Below, in pieces: positions 1-5,669 of a DNA stretch of 5,671 nucleotides; position 1 is the stretch's first letter, and every line of letters starts with the position of its first letter. The notes under the pieces were generated by a model. The model had not been told where the DNA came from, made no database searches, and worked only from the letters and a program-made list of their open reading frames with translations. A program made the position numbers and the translations under genes. Source of the stretch: Clostridiales bacterium (GTDB taxonomy: Bacteria; Bacillota; Clostridia; Oscillospirales; Acutalibacteraceae); NCBI GenBank assembly GCA_020860025.1, contig JAJBVC010000187.1, forward strand, positions 1-5,671, given 5' to 3'.

Positions 1-39
1 GCGGTCGCAAACGAATCCGCTTCCGAGCAAAAGGCTTAA
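1..39 (+). CDS. C-terminal tail of an unidentified plus-strand gene (partial)
   Basis: Reading frame 1 gives twelve residues (AVANESASEQKA) and then a TAA stop, with a strong plus-strand terminator beginning 12 nt later. A stop codon directly followed by a rho-independent terminator is the usual end of a gene, and the other two plus frames run on through the hairpin, so this frame is the best guess. The tail is polar and rich in Ala, Ser and Glu, as disordered protein ends often are. It is too short to assign a family. Its transcription converges on the minus-strand genes that fill the rest of the window. Confidence 0.4.
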   Translation, partial: AVANESASEQKA

Positions 40-51
40 AACGCTCAAAAG

Positions 52-78
52 TGCCGAGAATTGTTTCTCGGCATTTTT
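52..78 (+). terminator. Rho-independent terminator of the upstream plus-strand gene
   Basis: TGCCGAGAA (52-60) pairs perfectly with TTCTCGGCA (65-73) around a 4-nt loop. The 9-bp GC-containing stem is followed at once by five T residues (74-78). The T-run follows the stem only in the plus direction; the minus-strand exit has only a short CTTTT, so it may act weakly on transcripts arriving from the right. Confidence 0.85.
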
Positions 79-185
79 AATGGTTATTGTAAAAAGATAA
101 CTTCTTTGTTATTAAAAGATAAAGATAAGAAGAATACTCGCTTTTATAATATAAGCGTGGTTATGGCTGCTTTATCGACATACTG

Positions 186-212
186 AGTGGCAGTTCACAC
201 CGAACTGCCACT
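186..212 (-). terminator. Strong hairpin just after the YitT-family gene, possible 3' end
   Basis: AGTGGCAGTTC (186-196) is the exact reverse complement of GAACTGCCACT (202-212), giving an 11-bp perfect stem with a 5-nt loop. It begins 17 nt past the stop codon of the minus-strand YitT-family gene, where a transcript end is expected. The minus-strand sequence after the stem (CAGTATGTCG) is not U-rich, so it is not a canonical intrinsic terminator. It could be an RNA 3'-end stabiliser or a rho-linked end. A weaker hairpin at 139-157 (CGCTT/AAGCG, 9-nt loop) is followed on the minus strand by a pyrimidine-rich stretch and could contribute. Nothing else was recognised between 79 and 229. Confidence 0.45.
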
Positions 213-229
213 ATGCTTCGTTATTATTT

Positions 230-1138
230 TTATTTATGATTTGCACTAAATACGTCTGCAACCTCAGTAATTGTTATATAGGCAGACGGGTCAATATCGT
301 TAACGATTGTTTTCATTTTACCTATTTGAAACCTATTAACAACAAAATAAATCGCACTGCATTCGTCGCCCGAATATCCTCCTTTTGAGGGAATTATTGT
401 CATACCGCTTTCAAATGCATCAATAAGGCTTTTGCTGACCTCATCAGGCTTAACGGTAATAATCAAAGCCGCTTTCGAGCGGTCAATGCCCTCAACAATA
501 AAGTCAATAATTTTCAGTGCAGCATAGTACGTTACTATTGAATAAAGCGGCAAAATCCAGCTTCCGGCAACGATTCCGCAGATTGTGTAAAGAATAATGT
601 TATATATCATCACAAACGTGCCGACGGATATACCGAGCCGTTTTGAAAATATAACAGCCATAACCTCAATACCATCCATTGCACCGCCGAATTTCAAAGC
701 AAGACCGCTGCCTATACCTGAAATTATACCGCCGAAAATTGAACAAAGCAGTAAATCCGTTCCTGCAAGAGGGGAGGCTATACTTACGTCAATAGGAAGC
801 ACATCTGTAATAAGCCAAGCGAAAATTGAGTAGACTGCAACGGCATAAATAGCATATATTGTGAATACTACGCCCTGTTTTTTCAAACCGCAAATGAAAA
901 GCGGAATATTCAAAACGACTAAGAACATCGACAAATTAAGGTAGTCGGGAGTAATTTGTGAAAGAAGCATCGATGTGCCTGAAATACCGCTGTCGTAAAG
1001 CTGAACGGGAGCAAGAAATAATGTAATGCCGAAAGCATTGATAATTCCCGCAAGCGTCAGCAACGCTAAATTCTTAAATCGAATTTTTCGTAATTCCTCT
1101 TTTAACGATTTTAATTTTTCGTTTGTTCGTTTTTTCAT
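230..1138 (-). CDS. YitT-family membrane protein (DUF161 + DUF2179)
   Basis: The 302-residue product is a polytopic membrane protein of the YitT family, which is widespread in Firmicutes and has no settled biochemical role. After a basic, charged N-terminus (residues 1-22, cytoplasmic by the positive-inside rule), hydrophobic segments lie at about 24-44, 66-83, 89-112, 127-147, 172-191 and 194-213. The glycine-rich FGGAMDGIE stretch (150-158), characteristic of the family, lies between the fourth and fifth segments. Residues about 222-296 form a soluble DUF2179 domain with a GYSGDE loop and a DPSAYITI strand. The start is placed at the ATG ending at 1138, because AAAGGG (1149-1154) lies 10 nt upstream. 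An in-frame TTG three codons earlier would sit only 1 nt from that site. It lies 53 nt after the HD gene on the same strand and could be the last operon member. The length is close to normal for the family. Substrate and function are unknown. Confidence 0.88.
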   Translation of the reverse strand: MKKRTNEKLKSLKEELRKIRFKNLALLTLAGIINAFGITLFLAPVQLYDSGISGTSMLLSQITPDYLNLSMFLVVLNIPLFICGLKKQGVVFTIYAIYAVAVYSIFAWLITDVLPIDVSIASPLAGTDLLLCSIFGGIISGIGSGLALKFGGAMDGIEVMAVIFSKRLGISVGTFVMIYNIILYTICGIVAGSWILPLYSIVTYYAALKIIDFIVEGIDRSKAALIITVKPDEVSKSLIDAFESGMTIIPSKGGYSGDECSAIYFVVNRFQIGKMKTIVNDIDPSAYITITEVADVFSANHK

Positions 1139-1148
1139 TTTTATCAAA

Positions 1149-1154
1149 CCCTTT
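1149..1154 (-). promoter_or_regulatory. Ribosome binding site deciding the start of the YitT-family gene
   Basis: The minus strand reads AAAGGG here, 10 nt before the ATG at 1136-1138 and 1 nt before the in-frame TTG at 1145-1147. The spacing rules out the TTG and supports the ATG, although 10 nt is at the long end of the usual range. Confidence 0.55.
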
Positions 1155-1174
1155 GTTTTTGCTTAAACGGGCAA

Positions 1175-1203
1175 ATTATATGGTTTAAAGGTTATTTTGT
1201 ATG
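1175..1203 (-). promoter_or_regulatory. Candidate internal promoter for the YitT-family gene
   Basis: On the minus strand a perfect TATAAT (1175-1180) is preceded by a 17-nt spacer and CATACA (1198-1203), which matches the -35 consensus at only three of six positions. It overlaps the end of the HD gene and would start transcription near 1168, leaving a leader of about 30 nt. The -10 alone is persuasive, but such hexamers arise by chance in AT-rich gaps, so this is a suggestion that the membrane protein may be expressed partly apart from the synthetase operon. Confidence 0.33.
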
Positions 1204-1776
1204 CTCGTCCAATGTTAAATAATATGACGGCAAAAATTCTTTTTTAAAATATTTAACCTCGTCAAGTTCAATTTCATCAATCAGCTTTTCCTGTGATTCA
1301 AGCGCTTTTTCAAATTCAAGGTTGCCCATTCGGTGCTCTTCAATACATTTTATTAAAGCGCTGATTTTGTCGGCTGCCTTAACGAGTTTCCAAAGTTCCT
1401 TGTCTTCCTCCTGTTGTTCAAAGAAAGGCTTATAATCTTCTCTGAATTCTTCGGGAAGCATAGACAGCAGACGCTCTCCGGCTGTTTTTTCAATATCTTT
1501 ATAAACATTTTTTATATCATCATTATAATATTTGACCGGAGTCGGCATATCGCCTGTAATAACCTCTGTCGTGTCGTGAAAAAGAGCGAGCAGGCAGACT
1601 CTTTGCTCATCATAGTTTTTGCCGAATTTCTTATTGCCTATAAGAGCAAGAGCGTGAGCGATAACAGCGACGCTGTGGCTGTGCTCGGCGATATTTTCCT
1701 TTGACGTGTTGTTCATAAGTGCCCAGCGGTCAATCAGCTTCATTCTGTTGACCATTGCGAAGAAATTACTGCTCAT
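1192..1776 (-). CDS. yfbR: HD-domain 5'-deoxynucleotidase, YfbR type
   Basis: The 194-residue product matches E. coli YfbR (199 aa), a cytoplasmic metal-dependent phosphohydrolase that removes phosphate from deoxyribonucleoside 5'-monophosphates. The diagnostic residues are present: Arg17-Trp18 (E. coli Arg18-Trp19, substrate binding and selectivity), the HD metal ligands His32, His67-Asp68 and Asp136, plus Glu71 and Asp76 in the HDTTEVITGD stretch. The conserved GDMPTPVKY follows. The start is the ATG at 1774-1776, because MSSNFFAMVNRMKLIDRW lines up with the E. coli N-terminus. The frame stays open upstream through another ATG (1798-1800) and a GTG (1846-1848), which would only add sequence inside aspS. 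The start overlaps the aspS stop by 11 nt. GAGG directly abuts the ATG, too close for a normal Shine-Dalgarno site, so translation is probably coupled to aspS. A dNMP-recycling or nucleotide-pool cleaning role is inferred from the family. Confidence 0.9.
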   Translation of the reverse strand: MSSNFFAMVNRMKLIDRWALMNNTSKENIAEHSHSVAVIAHALALIGNKKFGKNYDEQRVCLLALFHDTTEVITGDMPTPVKYYNDDIKNVYKDIEKTAGERLLSMLPEEFREDYKPFFEQQEEDKELWKLVKAADKISALIKCIEEHRMGNLEFEKALESQEKLIDEIELDEVKYFKKEFLPSYYLTLDEHTK

Positions 1777-3562
1777 CCTCTGCGCCCGCTTTCGTAACAT
1801 CAATTCCAAGCTCTTCAAGCTGAATATCGTCAATATTGCTCGGCGCACCGCTCATAGGCTCGCTTGCATTTTGTACCTTAGGGAATGCTGTTACATCACG
1901 CAGACTTGACGCACCGCAAATAATCATCGCAAGGCGGTCAAGACCGATTCCCATACCTCCGTGAGGCGGTGACGCATAGTGATATGCTTCAACAAGGAAA
2001 CCGAATTTTGCGTCAATTTCTTCCTGTGACATACCTAAAAGCTCAAACATTTTAGTTTGAAGCTCGCAGTCGGTAATTCTCATTGAGCCCGATGAAAGCT
2101 CAATTCCGTTAAGAACAAGGTCAAATGCCTTTGCTCTTACCTTGCCCTTGTCGGTGTCAAGATATTCGATACATTCCTCCATAGGCATAGTAAACGGATG
2201 GTGCATTGCAACCCATTCGCCCGTTTCCTCGTCTTGCTCGAAGAAAGGCATTTCAGTAATCCAAAGGTAATTCCACTTGCCCTCGGGAATTATATCAAGC
2301 TCCTTTGCAATAACAAGACGAAGCGCACCGAGAACCGAAAGTGCAGTGCCTGTCTTGTCGGAAACGATAAATACGCAGTCGCCCTGTTCTGCGTTAAGCT
2401 CTTCAAGAAGAGATGAAAGCTCGCCGTCCTTGAGAAATTTGCTAAATGAGCAGTTAGGTTCGGCATCAGCCCAGCGAATATAAGCAAGACCCTTTGCGCC
2501 TATTCCCTTTGCATATTCGGTAAGCTTGTCTATCTTTTTACGTGTATATACACCGGCGCAGTTTTTTGCGACAATCGCCTTAACGCTTCCACCGTTTTCG
2601 ACAGCATTTTTAAATACAACAAAATCTGTTTTGCCGCCCCAATCCGAAATGTCGTTAATAAGCATATCAAATCTTGTATCGGGCTTATCGGAGCCGTATT
2701 TTTCCATAGCGTCGGCAAACGTCATACGGGGAAGCGGCATAGGAATATCAACGTCCACAGTTTCTTTCATCAGCTTTTTGATGAAGCCTTCAGCCATCTC
2801 CATAATATCATCAGTGTCAACAAATGACATTTCAAGGTCAATTTGAGTAAATTCCGGCTGCCTGTCAGCACGTAAATCTTCATCTCTGAAGCATCTTGCA
2901 AGCTGAATATATCTGTCAAAGCCGGCTACCATACAAAGCTGTTTGTAAATTTGAGGCGACTGTGGCAAAGCGTAGAACTTACCGTTATGTATACGGCTCG
3001 GAACAACGTAGTCCCTTGCTCCCTCAGGTGTTGATTTAATCAGCATAGGAGTTTCTATTTCAATAAAATCATTGTCATAAAAATATTCTCTTGCAATTTT
3101 AGCAATTTTATGACGCATCAAAATATTTTGAGTCAGCTTTTGGTTACGCAGATTAAGATAACGGTATTTAAGCGTCGTTTCGTCACCGACACGGTCAGCC
3201 TTTTCGATTTCAAACGGCGGAGTCTGCGACTTTGATATAATACGGAATTCAGTTACGTTAATTTCAATATCGCCTGTCGGAATATCGCTGTTTTTGCTTT
3301 CACGCTCGGATACTGTGCCGACTGCGGCAACGACGTATTCAGCACGAACAGATTGTGCTTTTTCAAAAATTTCACGGTCGGTCGTATCGTTAAATGAGAG
3401 CTGGATAATACCTGTTCTGTCCCTCAAATCAATGAAGATAAGATTGCCCAAATCTCTTTGACGGCGGCACCAGCCGAAAAGAGTAACGGTTTTGTCTACG
3501 TCGCTTATTCTTAATTCTCCGCAATAATTTGTTCTTTTTAGTCCTTTGATAGATTCTGCCAT
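1766..3562 (-). CDS. aspS: Aspartyl-tRNA synthetase, bacterial type
   Basis: This class II synthetase attaches aspartate to tRNA-Asp in the cytoplasm. The 598-residue product is close to the usual bacterial length (E. coli 590). It has an N-terminal OB-fold anticodon-binding domain (about 13-115, with GWCRRQRDLGNLIFIDLRDR). The catalytic core starts near motif 1 (IEIETPMLIKSTPEGARD, about 167-184). Motif 2 is CFRDEDLRADRQPEFTQID (224-242), the bacterial GAD insertion spans about 300-415, and motif 3 is GIGLDRL (538-544). Catalytic-core sequences such as ALPQSPQ (198-204) and MHHPFT (453-458) are intact. Leu38 occupies the position of E. coli Leu30, where some non-discriminating enzymes carry His, which hints at a tRNA-Asp-specific enzyme. 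It starts 2 nt after the hisS stop and its ribosome site GAGGAA (3568-3573) lies inside the last hisS codons, so the two are co-translated. No defect is seen. Confidence 0.97.
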   Translation of the reverse strand: MAESIKGLKRTNYCGELRISDVDKTVTLFGWCRRQRDLGNLIFIDLRDRTGIIQLSFNDTTDREIFEKAQSVRAEYVVAAVGTVSERESKNSDIPTGDIEINVTEFRIISKSQTPPFEIEKADRVGDETTLKYRYLNLRNQKLTQNILMRHKIAKIAREYFYDNDFIEIETPMLIKSTPEGARDYVVPSRIHNGKFYALPQSPQIYKQLCMVAGFDRYIQLARCFRDEDLRADRQPEFTQIDLEMSFVDTDDIMEMAEGFIKKLMKETVDVDIPMPLPRMTFADAMEKYGSDKPDTRFDMLINDISDWGGKTDFVVFKNAVENGGSVKAIVAKNCAGVYTRKKIDKLTEYAKGIGAKGLAYIRWADAEPNCSFSKFLKDGELSSLLEELNAEQGDCVFIVSDKTGTALSVLGALRLVIAKELDIIPEGKWNYLWITEMPFFEQDEETGEWVAMHHPFTMPMEECIEYLDTDKGKVRAKAFDLVLNGIELSSGSMRITDCELQTKMFELLGMSQEEIDAKFGFLVEAYHYASPPHGGMGIGLDRLAMIICGASSLRDVTAFPKVQNASEPMSGAPSNIDDIQLEELGIDVTKAGAEDEQ

Positions 3563-3564
3563 TT

Positions 3565-4911
3565 TTATTCCTCATTTCCTACGTTAAATAATGAGTCGAA
3601 GTCAAATTCTTCGCCGTTAATTTTCAATTCGTCAAGCTGACTTGAAAGGGAAACGCTGTAAAATCCGCTGACAAATGTTGCAAGAGCTATTTCCGATTCG
3701 TCACCGCTTTGCATATTTTTTAAAACGGCAATTCCGCTTTCGACTTCATTGTCGCCGATAACAACATTGAATCTTGCACCGAGCTTGTCGGCATATTTCA
3801 TCTGCGCTCTTAAGCTGCGCTGATTAAGATCCATAAGAGCTGTAAAGCCTTCATCACGCATATCCCTTGCTATTTCCACAGCCTTGAGCGTTGCTTTTTC
3901 GCCGAGTGCAACTATAAATAAATCGGGAATGGTCGGTTCGGGGAACTCGCAATTTTGCGCTTCCATTAACAGTTGAAGCCTTTCCAGTCCCATACCAAAG
4001 CCGAGTGACGGAGTGCTTTGACCGCCGAGTTCTTCGACAAGACCGTCATATCTTCCGCCGCCGCAAACAGTGCCCTGAGCGCCGATTGAATTTGATACAA
4101 ACTCAAATACCGTTTTGGTATAATAATCAAGACCACGTACAATTTTCGGGTTTACGGTATATTCGATATTCTGAGCCTCGAGATATTTTTTTACCATATC
4201 AAAATGCTCTTTGCACTCGTCACAAAGAAAGTCAAGCACTACAGGCGCACCTTGTGCAATTTCTGAACAAATCGGACTTTTGCAGTCGAGTATTCTCATC
4301 GGGTTTCGCTCAAGTCTGTCCTTGCAGGTGTCGCAAAGCTCGTCCTTGCGATTTTCAAAATATTCTTTGAGCGCTTCGTGGTATTTTGCACGGCAGGTTG
4401 GACAGCCGATAGAATTTATTTCAAGGCTTAAATTCTTAATGCCGAGTGTGTCAAATACAGATTTTGCAAGAGCGATTATTTCAGCGTCCGCAAGAGGTGA
4501 CTTTGTTCCGAAACATTCAACGCCGAACTGGTGAAATTCACGAAGTCTGCCCGCCTGCGGTTTTTCGTATCGATAGCAGGAGGTGAGATAGCAGACTTTT
4601 TGAGGCATAGTTTCATTGCAAAGTCCGTTTTCAAGGAAAGAGCGAACGGCGCCGGCAGTGCCCTCCGGTCTTAATGTTATTGACCTGCCGCCCTTGTCGT
4701 CAAAGGTGTACATTTCCTTTTGCACAACGTCTGTAGTGTCGCCAACACCACGCTGAAAAAGCTCCGTATGCTCAAATACAGGCGTGCGGATTTCTTTATA
4801 TCCGTACATTTCTCCCACTCCGATGCATGTGGATTCAATATATTGATTTTTATGTACTTCCTTAGGTAAAATGTCCTTTGTACCCTTTATTGCTTTTGTT
4901 ATAAGTGCCAT
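3565..4911 (-). CDS. hisS: Histidyl-tRNA synthetase
   Basis: The 448-residue product is a class II synthetase that charges tRNA-His. Visible landmarks are the KGTKDILP N-terminus (9-16), LRPEGTA (80-86) and motif 2 (CYRYEKPQAGRLREFHQFG, 112-130). HisRS-specific motif HisA is VRGLDYYTKTVFE (258-270, with catalytic Arg259), HisB is GGGRYDG (284-290), and motif 3 is GFGMGLERL (304-312). An alpha/beta anticodon-binding domain runs from about 329 to 415, with LGARFNVVIGDNE near 377-389. The insertion domain carries four cysteine pairs (170/173, 193/196, 210/215 and 230/233), a pattern I associate with clostridial HisRS and possibly metal-binding. The last 30 or so residues are acidic and extend beyond the anticodon domain. 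The ATG at 4909-4911 has AGAGG (4921-4925) 9 nt upstream. It is the first gene of a hisS-aspS-yfbR transcript, an order partly shared with Bacillus, where hisS and aspS are also adjacent. Confidence 0.97.
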   Translation of the reverse strand: MALITKAIKGTKDILPKEVHKNQYIESTCIGVGEMYGYKEIRTPVFEHTELFQRGVGDTTDVVQKEMYTFDDKGGRSITLRPEGTAGAVRSFLENGLCNETMPQKVCYLTSCYRYEKPQAGRLREFHQFGVECFGTKSPLADAEIIALAKSVFDTLGIKNLSLEINSIGCPTCRAKYHEALKEYFENRKDELCDTCKDRLERNPMRILDCKSPICSEIAQGAPVVLDFLCDECKEHFDMVKKYLEAQNIEYTVNPKIVRGLDYYTKTVFEFVSNSIGAQGTVCGGGRYDGLVEELGGQSTPSLGFGMGLERLQLLMEAQNCEFPEPTIPDLFIVALGEKATLKAVEIARDMRDEGFTALMDLNQRSLRAQMKYADKLGARFNVVIGDNEVESGIAVLKNMQSGDESEIALATFVSGFYSVSLSSQLDELKINGEEFDFDSLFNVGNEE

Positions 4912-4920
4912 AATAATTGT

Positions 4921-4925
4921 CCTCT
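4921..4925 (-). promoter_or_regulatory. Ribosome binding site of hisS
   Basis: The minus strand reads AGAGG here, 9 nt before the hisS ATG. It is the only purine-rich match near this start and confirms the ATG at 4909-4911, since no competing in-frame start has such spacing. Confidence 0.7.
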
Positions 4926-4950
4926 ACATATAATGTTGTTTATTCAAAGT

Positions 4951-4972
4951 TTTATACGCTGAAAGATGTCAA
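4951..4972 (-). promoter_or_regulatory. Possible promoter elements upstream of hisS (weak)
   Basis: The gap between the mgsA-like terminator and hisS contains a perfect minus-strand TTGACA (4967-4972) and a TATAAA (4951-4956). They are only 10 nt apart, so they cannot work together as a standard sigma-A promoter. At 17-19 nt from TTGACA the sequence (CTTTGA, TTTGAA, TTGAAT) is a poor -10. A promoter is expected here because a terminator precedes hisS, but its exact position cannot be fixed by eye. Confidence 0.25.
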
Positions 4973-4980
4973 AAATGCTT

Positions 4981-5022
4981 AAAATACTTAAAAGCGACGA
5001 GAGTTCAATGCTCTCGCCGCTT
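4981..5022 (-). terminator. Rho-independent terminator after the mgsA-like gene
   Basis: On the minus strand AAGCGGCGAGAG (5022-5011) pairs with CTCTCGTCGCTT (5003-4992) across a 7-nt loop, followed by UUAAGUAUUUU. The single non-Watson-Crick position (4997 against 5017) is a G-U wobble in minus-strand RNA but an A-C mismatch in plus-strand RNA, which supports minus-strand use. It lies about 70 nt past the stop of the mgsA-like gene and separates it from hisS. The U-tract is interrupted, so some read-through into hisS is possible. A 7-bp inverted repeat (AAGCAAG 5030-5036, CTTGCTT 5072-5078) lies in the 3' untranslated stretch. Confidence 0.7.
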
Positions 5023-5090
5023 AATGCTGAAGCAAGAAAATTACAAAGCTAAACTCGCTCTTTTGACTGCACTTGCTTAAGACTCATTTA

Positions 5091-5513
5091 TTAACGGTCT
5101 GACGGCGGATTATATCTTGGATTTACAATTTCTCTCCATTCAAAGTCGCCACGCTCAACACCTCGAATTAAAGCTTCTCCTGTTGCAATATTGGTTGCAA
5201 ACGGAATATTATGCACATCGCAAAGGCGAAGCAAATCGTGATCGTTAGGTTCGTTCGGTTTTGGTGACAACGGGTCACGGAAAAAAATCAGCAGGTCAAT
5301 TTCATTGCAGGCGATACGGCTTGCAATCTGCTGACCGCCTCCCTGACTTCCTGACAAAAAACAATTTATTTTAAGCCCTGTCGCTTCTGATACAAGCTTT
5401 CCTGTCGTTCCTGTTGCACAAAGATCGTGTCTGCTTAAAATTCCACAGTATGCAATACAAAACTGTACAAGAAGTTCTTTTTTTGCATCATGTGCTATCA
5501 TGGCAATGTTCAT
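5091..5513 (-). CDS. mgsA: Methylglyoxal synthase-like protein with altered active site
   Basis: Methylglyoxal synthase converts dihydroxyacetone phosphate to methylglyoxal and phosphate, a cytoplasmic bypass of lower glycolysis. The 140-residue product aligns to E. coli MgsA (152 aa) without gaps through the core, with an offset of 11. Shared features are IAHD (His8, E. coli His19), Lys12, ATGTTG (33-38), Gly55, FFRDPL (Asp80, E. coli Asp91) and NIPFATN (102-108), so the fold and phosphate pocket look intact. Three catalytic positions differ. E. coli Asp71 is Gly60 (GGGQQ instead of GGDQQ), His98 is Asn87 and Asp101 is Asn90 (PNEPN instead of PHDPD). An Asp (91) and a His (92) follow directly and might compensate. 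The ATG has CGGAG 7 nt upstream. The gene has its own promoter and terminator, so it is probably monocistronic. Family membership is firm; enzymatic activity is doubtful. It may be a divergent subfamily or a ligand-binding protein. Confidence 0.85.
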   Translation of the reverse strand: MNIAMIAHDAKKELLVQFCIAYCGILSRHDLCATGTTGKLVSEATGLKINCFLSGSQGGGQQIASRIACNEIDLLIFFRDPLSPKPNEPNDHDLLRLCDVHNIPFATNIATGEALIRGVERGDFEWREIVNPRYNPPSDR

Positions 5514-5520
5514 ATAATGT

Positions 5521-5525
5521 CTCCG
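5521..5525 (-). promoter_or_regulatory. Ribosome binding site of the mgsA-like gene
   Basis: The minus strand reads CGGAG here, 7 nt before the ATG at 5511-5513, which is ideal spacing. It fixes the start and gives the N-terminus MNIAMIAHD, matching the short N-termini of Gram-positive methylglyoxal synthases. Confidence 0.75.
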
Positions 5526-5584
5526 TTCAAAAATTTAGTTGATAGTTGATTTTCAGTCTGTAGTCTATTTTATCCGTCTGTGAT

Positions 5585-5613
5585 ATTTTACCATATAAGT
5601 TTGCCAAGTTCAA
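5585..5613 (-). promoter_or_regulatory. Extended -10 promoter of the mgsA-like gene
   Basis: On the minus strand TTGAAC (5608-5613), a 17-nt spacer and TAAAAT (5585-5590, five of six consensus matches) form a well-spaced sigma-A promoter. TGG directly before the -10 gives the extended TGn motif, which compensates for the weaker -35. Transcription would start near 5578 and give a leader of about 65 nt. That leader holds no recognised riboswitch; a 7-nt tandem repeat (5537-5550) is its only visible repeat. Confidence 0.7.
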
Positions 5614-5641
5614 CAAAAATATAGCGTTAGTTTTAAAAAAT

Positions 5642-5669
5642 TTGATATTTTTATGATGCTGACTATAGT
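5642..5669 (+). promoter_or_regulatory. Possible plus-strand promoter reading out of the window
   Basis: TTGATA (5642-5647) and TATAGT (5664-5669) each match the sigma-A hexamers at five of six positions, with a 16-nt spacer and an A/T-rich stretch upstream (5631-5641) that could act as an UP element. It would diverge from the mgsA-like promoter and serve a gene beyond the right edge. The composition is AT-rich, so a chance match is quite possible. Confidence 0.33.

Noticed and set aside
1139..1147. TTG start for the YitT-family protein three codons upstream of the ATG.
   Set aside because: The ribosome site AAAGGG would be only 1 nt away; the ATG ending at 1138 has workable spacing.
1777..1848. 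N-terminal extension of the HD protein starting at GTG 1846-1848 or ATG 1798-1800.
   Set aside because: The extension lies entirely within aspS, is unrelated to YfbR N-termini, and the ATG at 1774-1776 gives an end-to-end match with E. coli YfbR.
2526..2846. Open plus-strand frame of about 106 codons opposite aspS; similar open frames opposite hisS (4005-4370, 4211-4534) and the YitT-family gene (597-833).
   Set aside because: They lie wholly antisense to well-conserved genes, resemble no known protein, and no promoter or ribosome site stands out; they are antisense shadows.
5030..5078. 7-bp inverted repeat AAGCAAG/CTTGCTT after the mgsA-like gene, considered as a second terminator or small RNA.
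   Set aside because: The arms are 35 nt apart and there is no U-tract; too weak to call separately from the terminator at 4981-5022.
5537..5550. Tandem repeat of ATCAACT (minus strand) in the mgsA-like leader, considered as an operator or the start of a repeat array.
   Set aside because: Only two 7-nt units in AT-rich sequence, not palindromic; chance is adequate and no regulator can be named.
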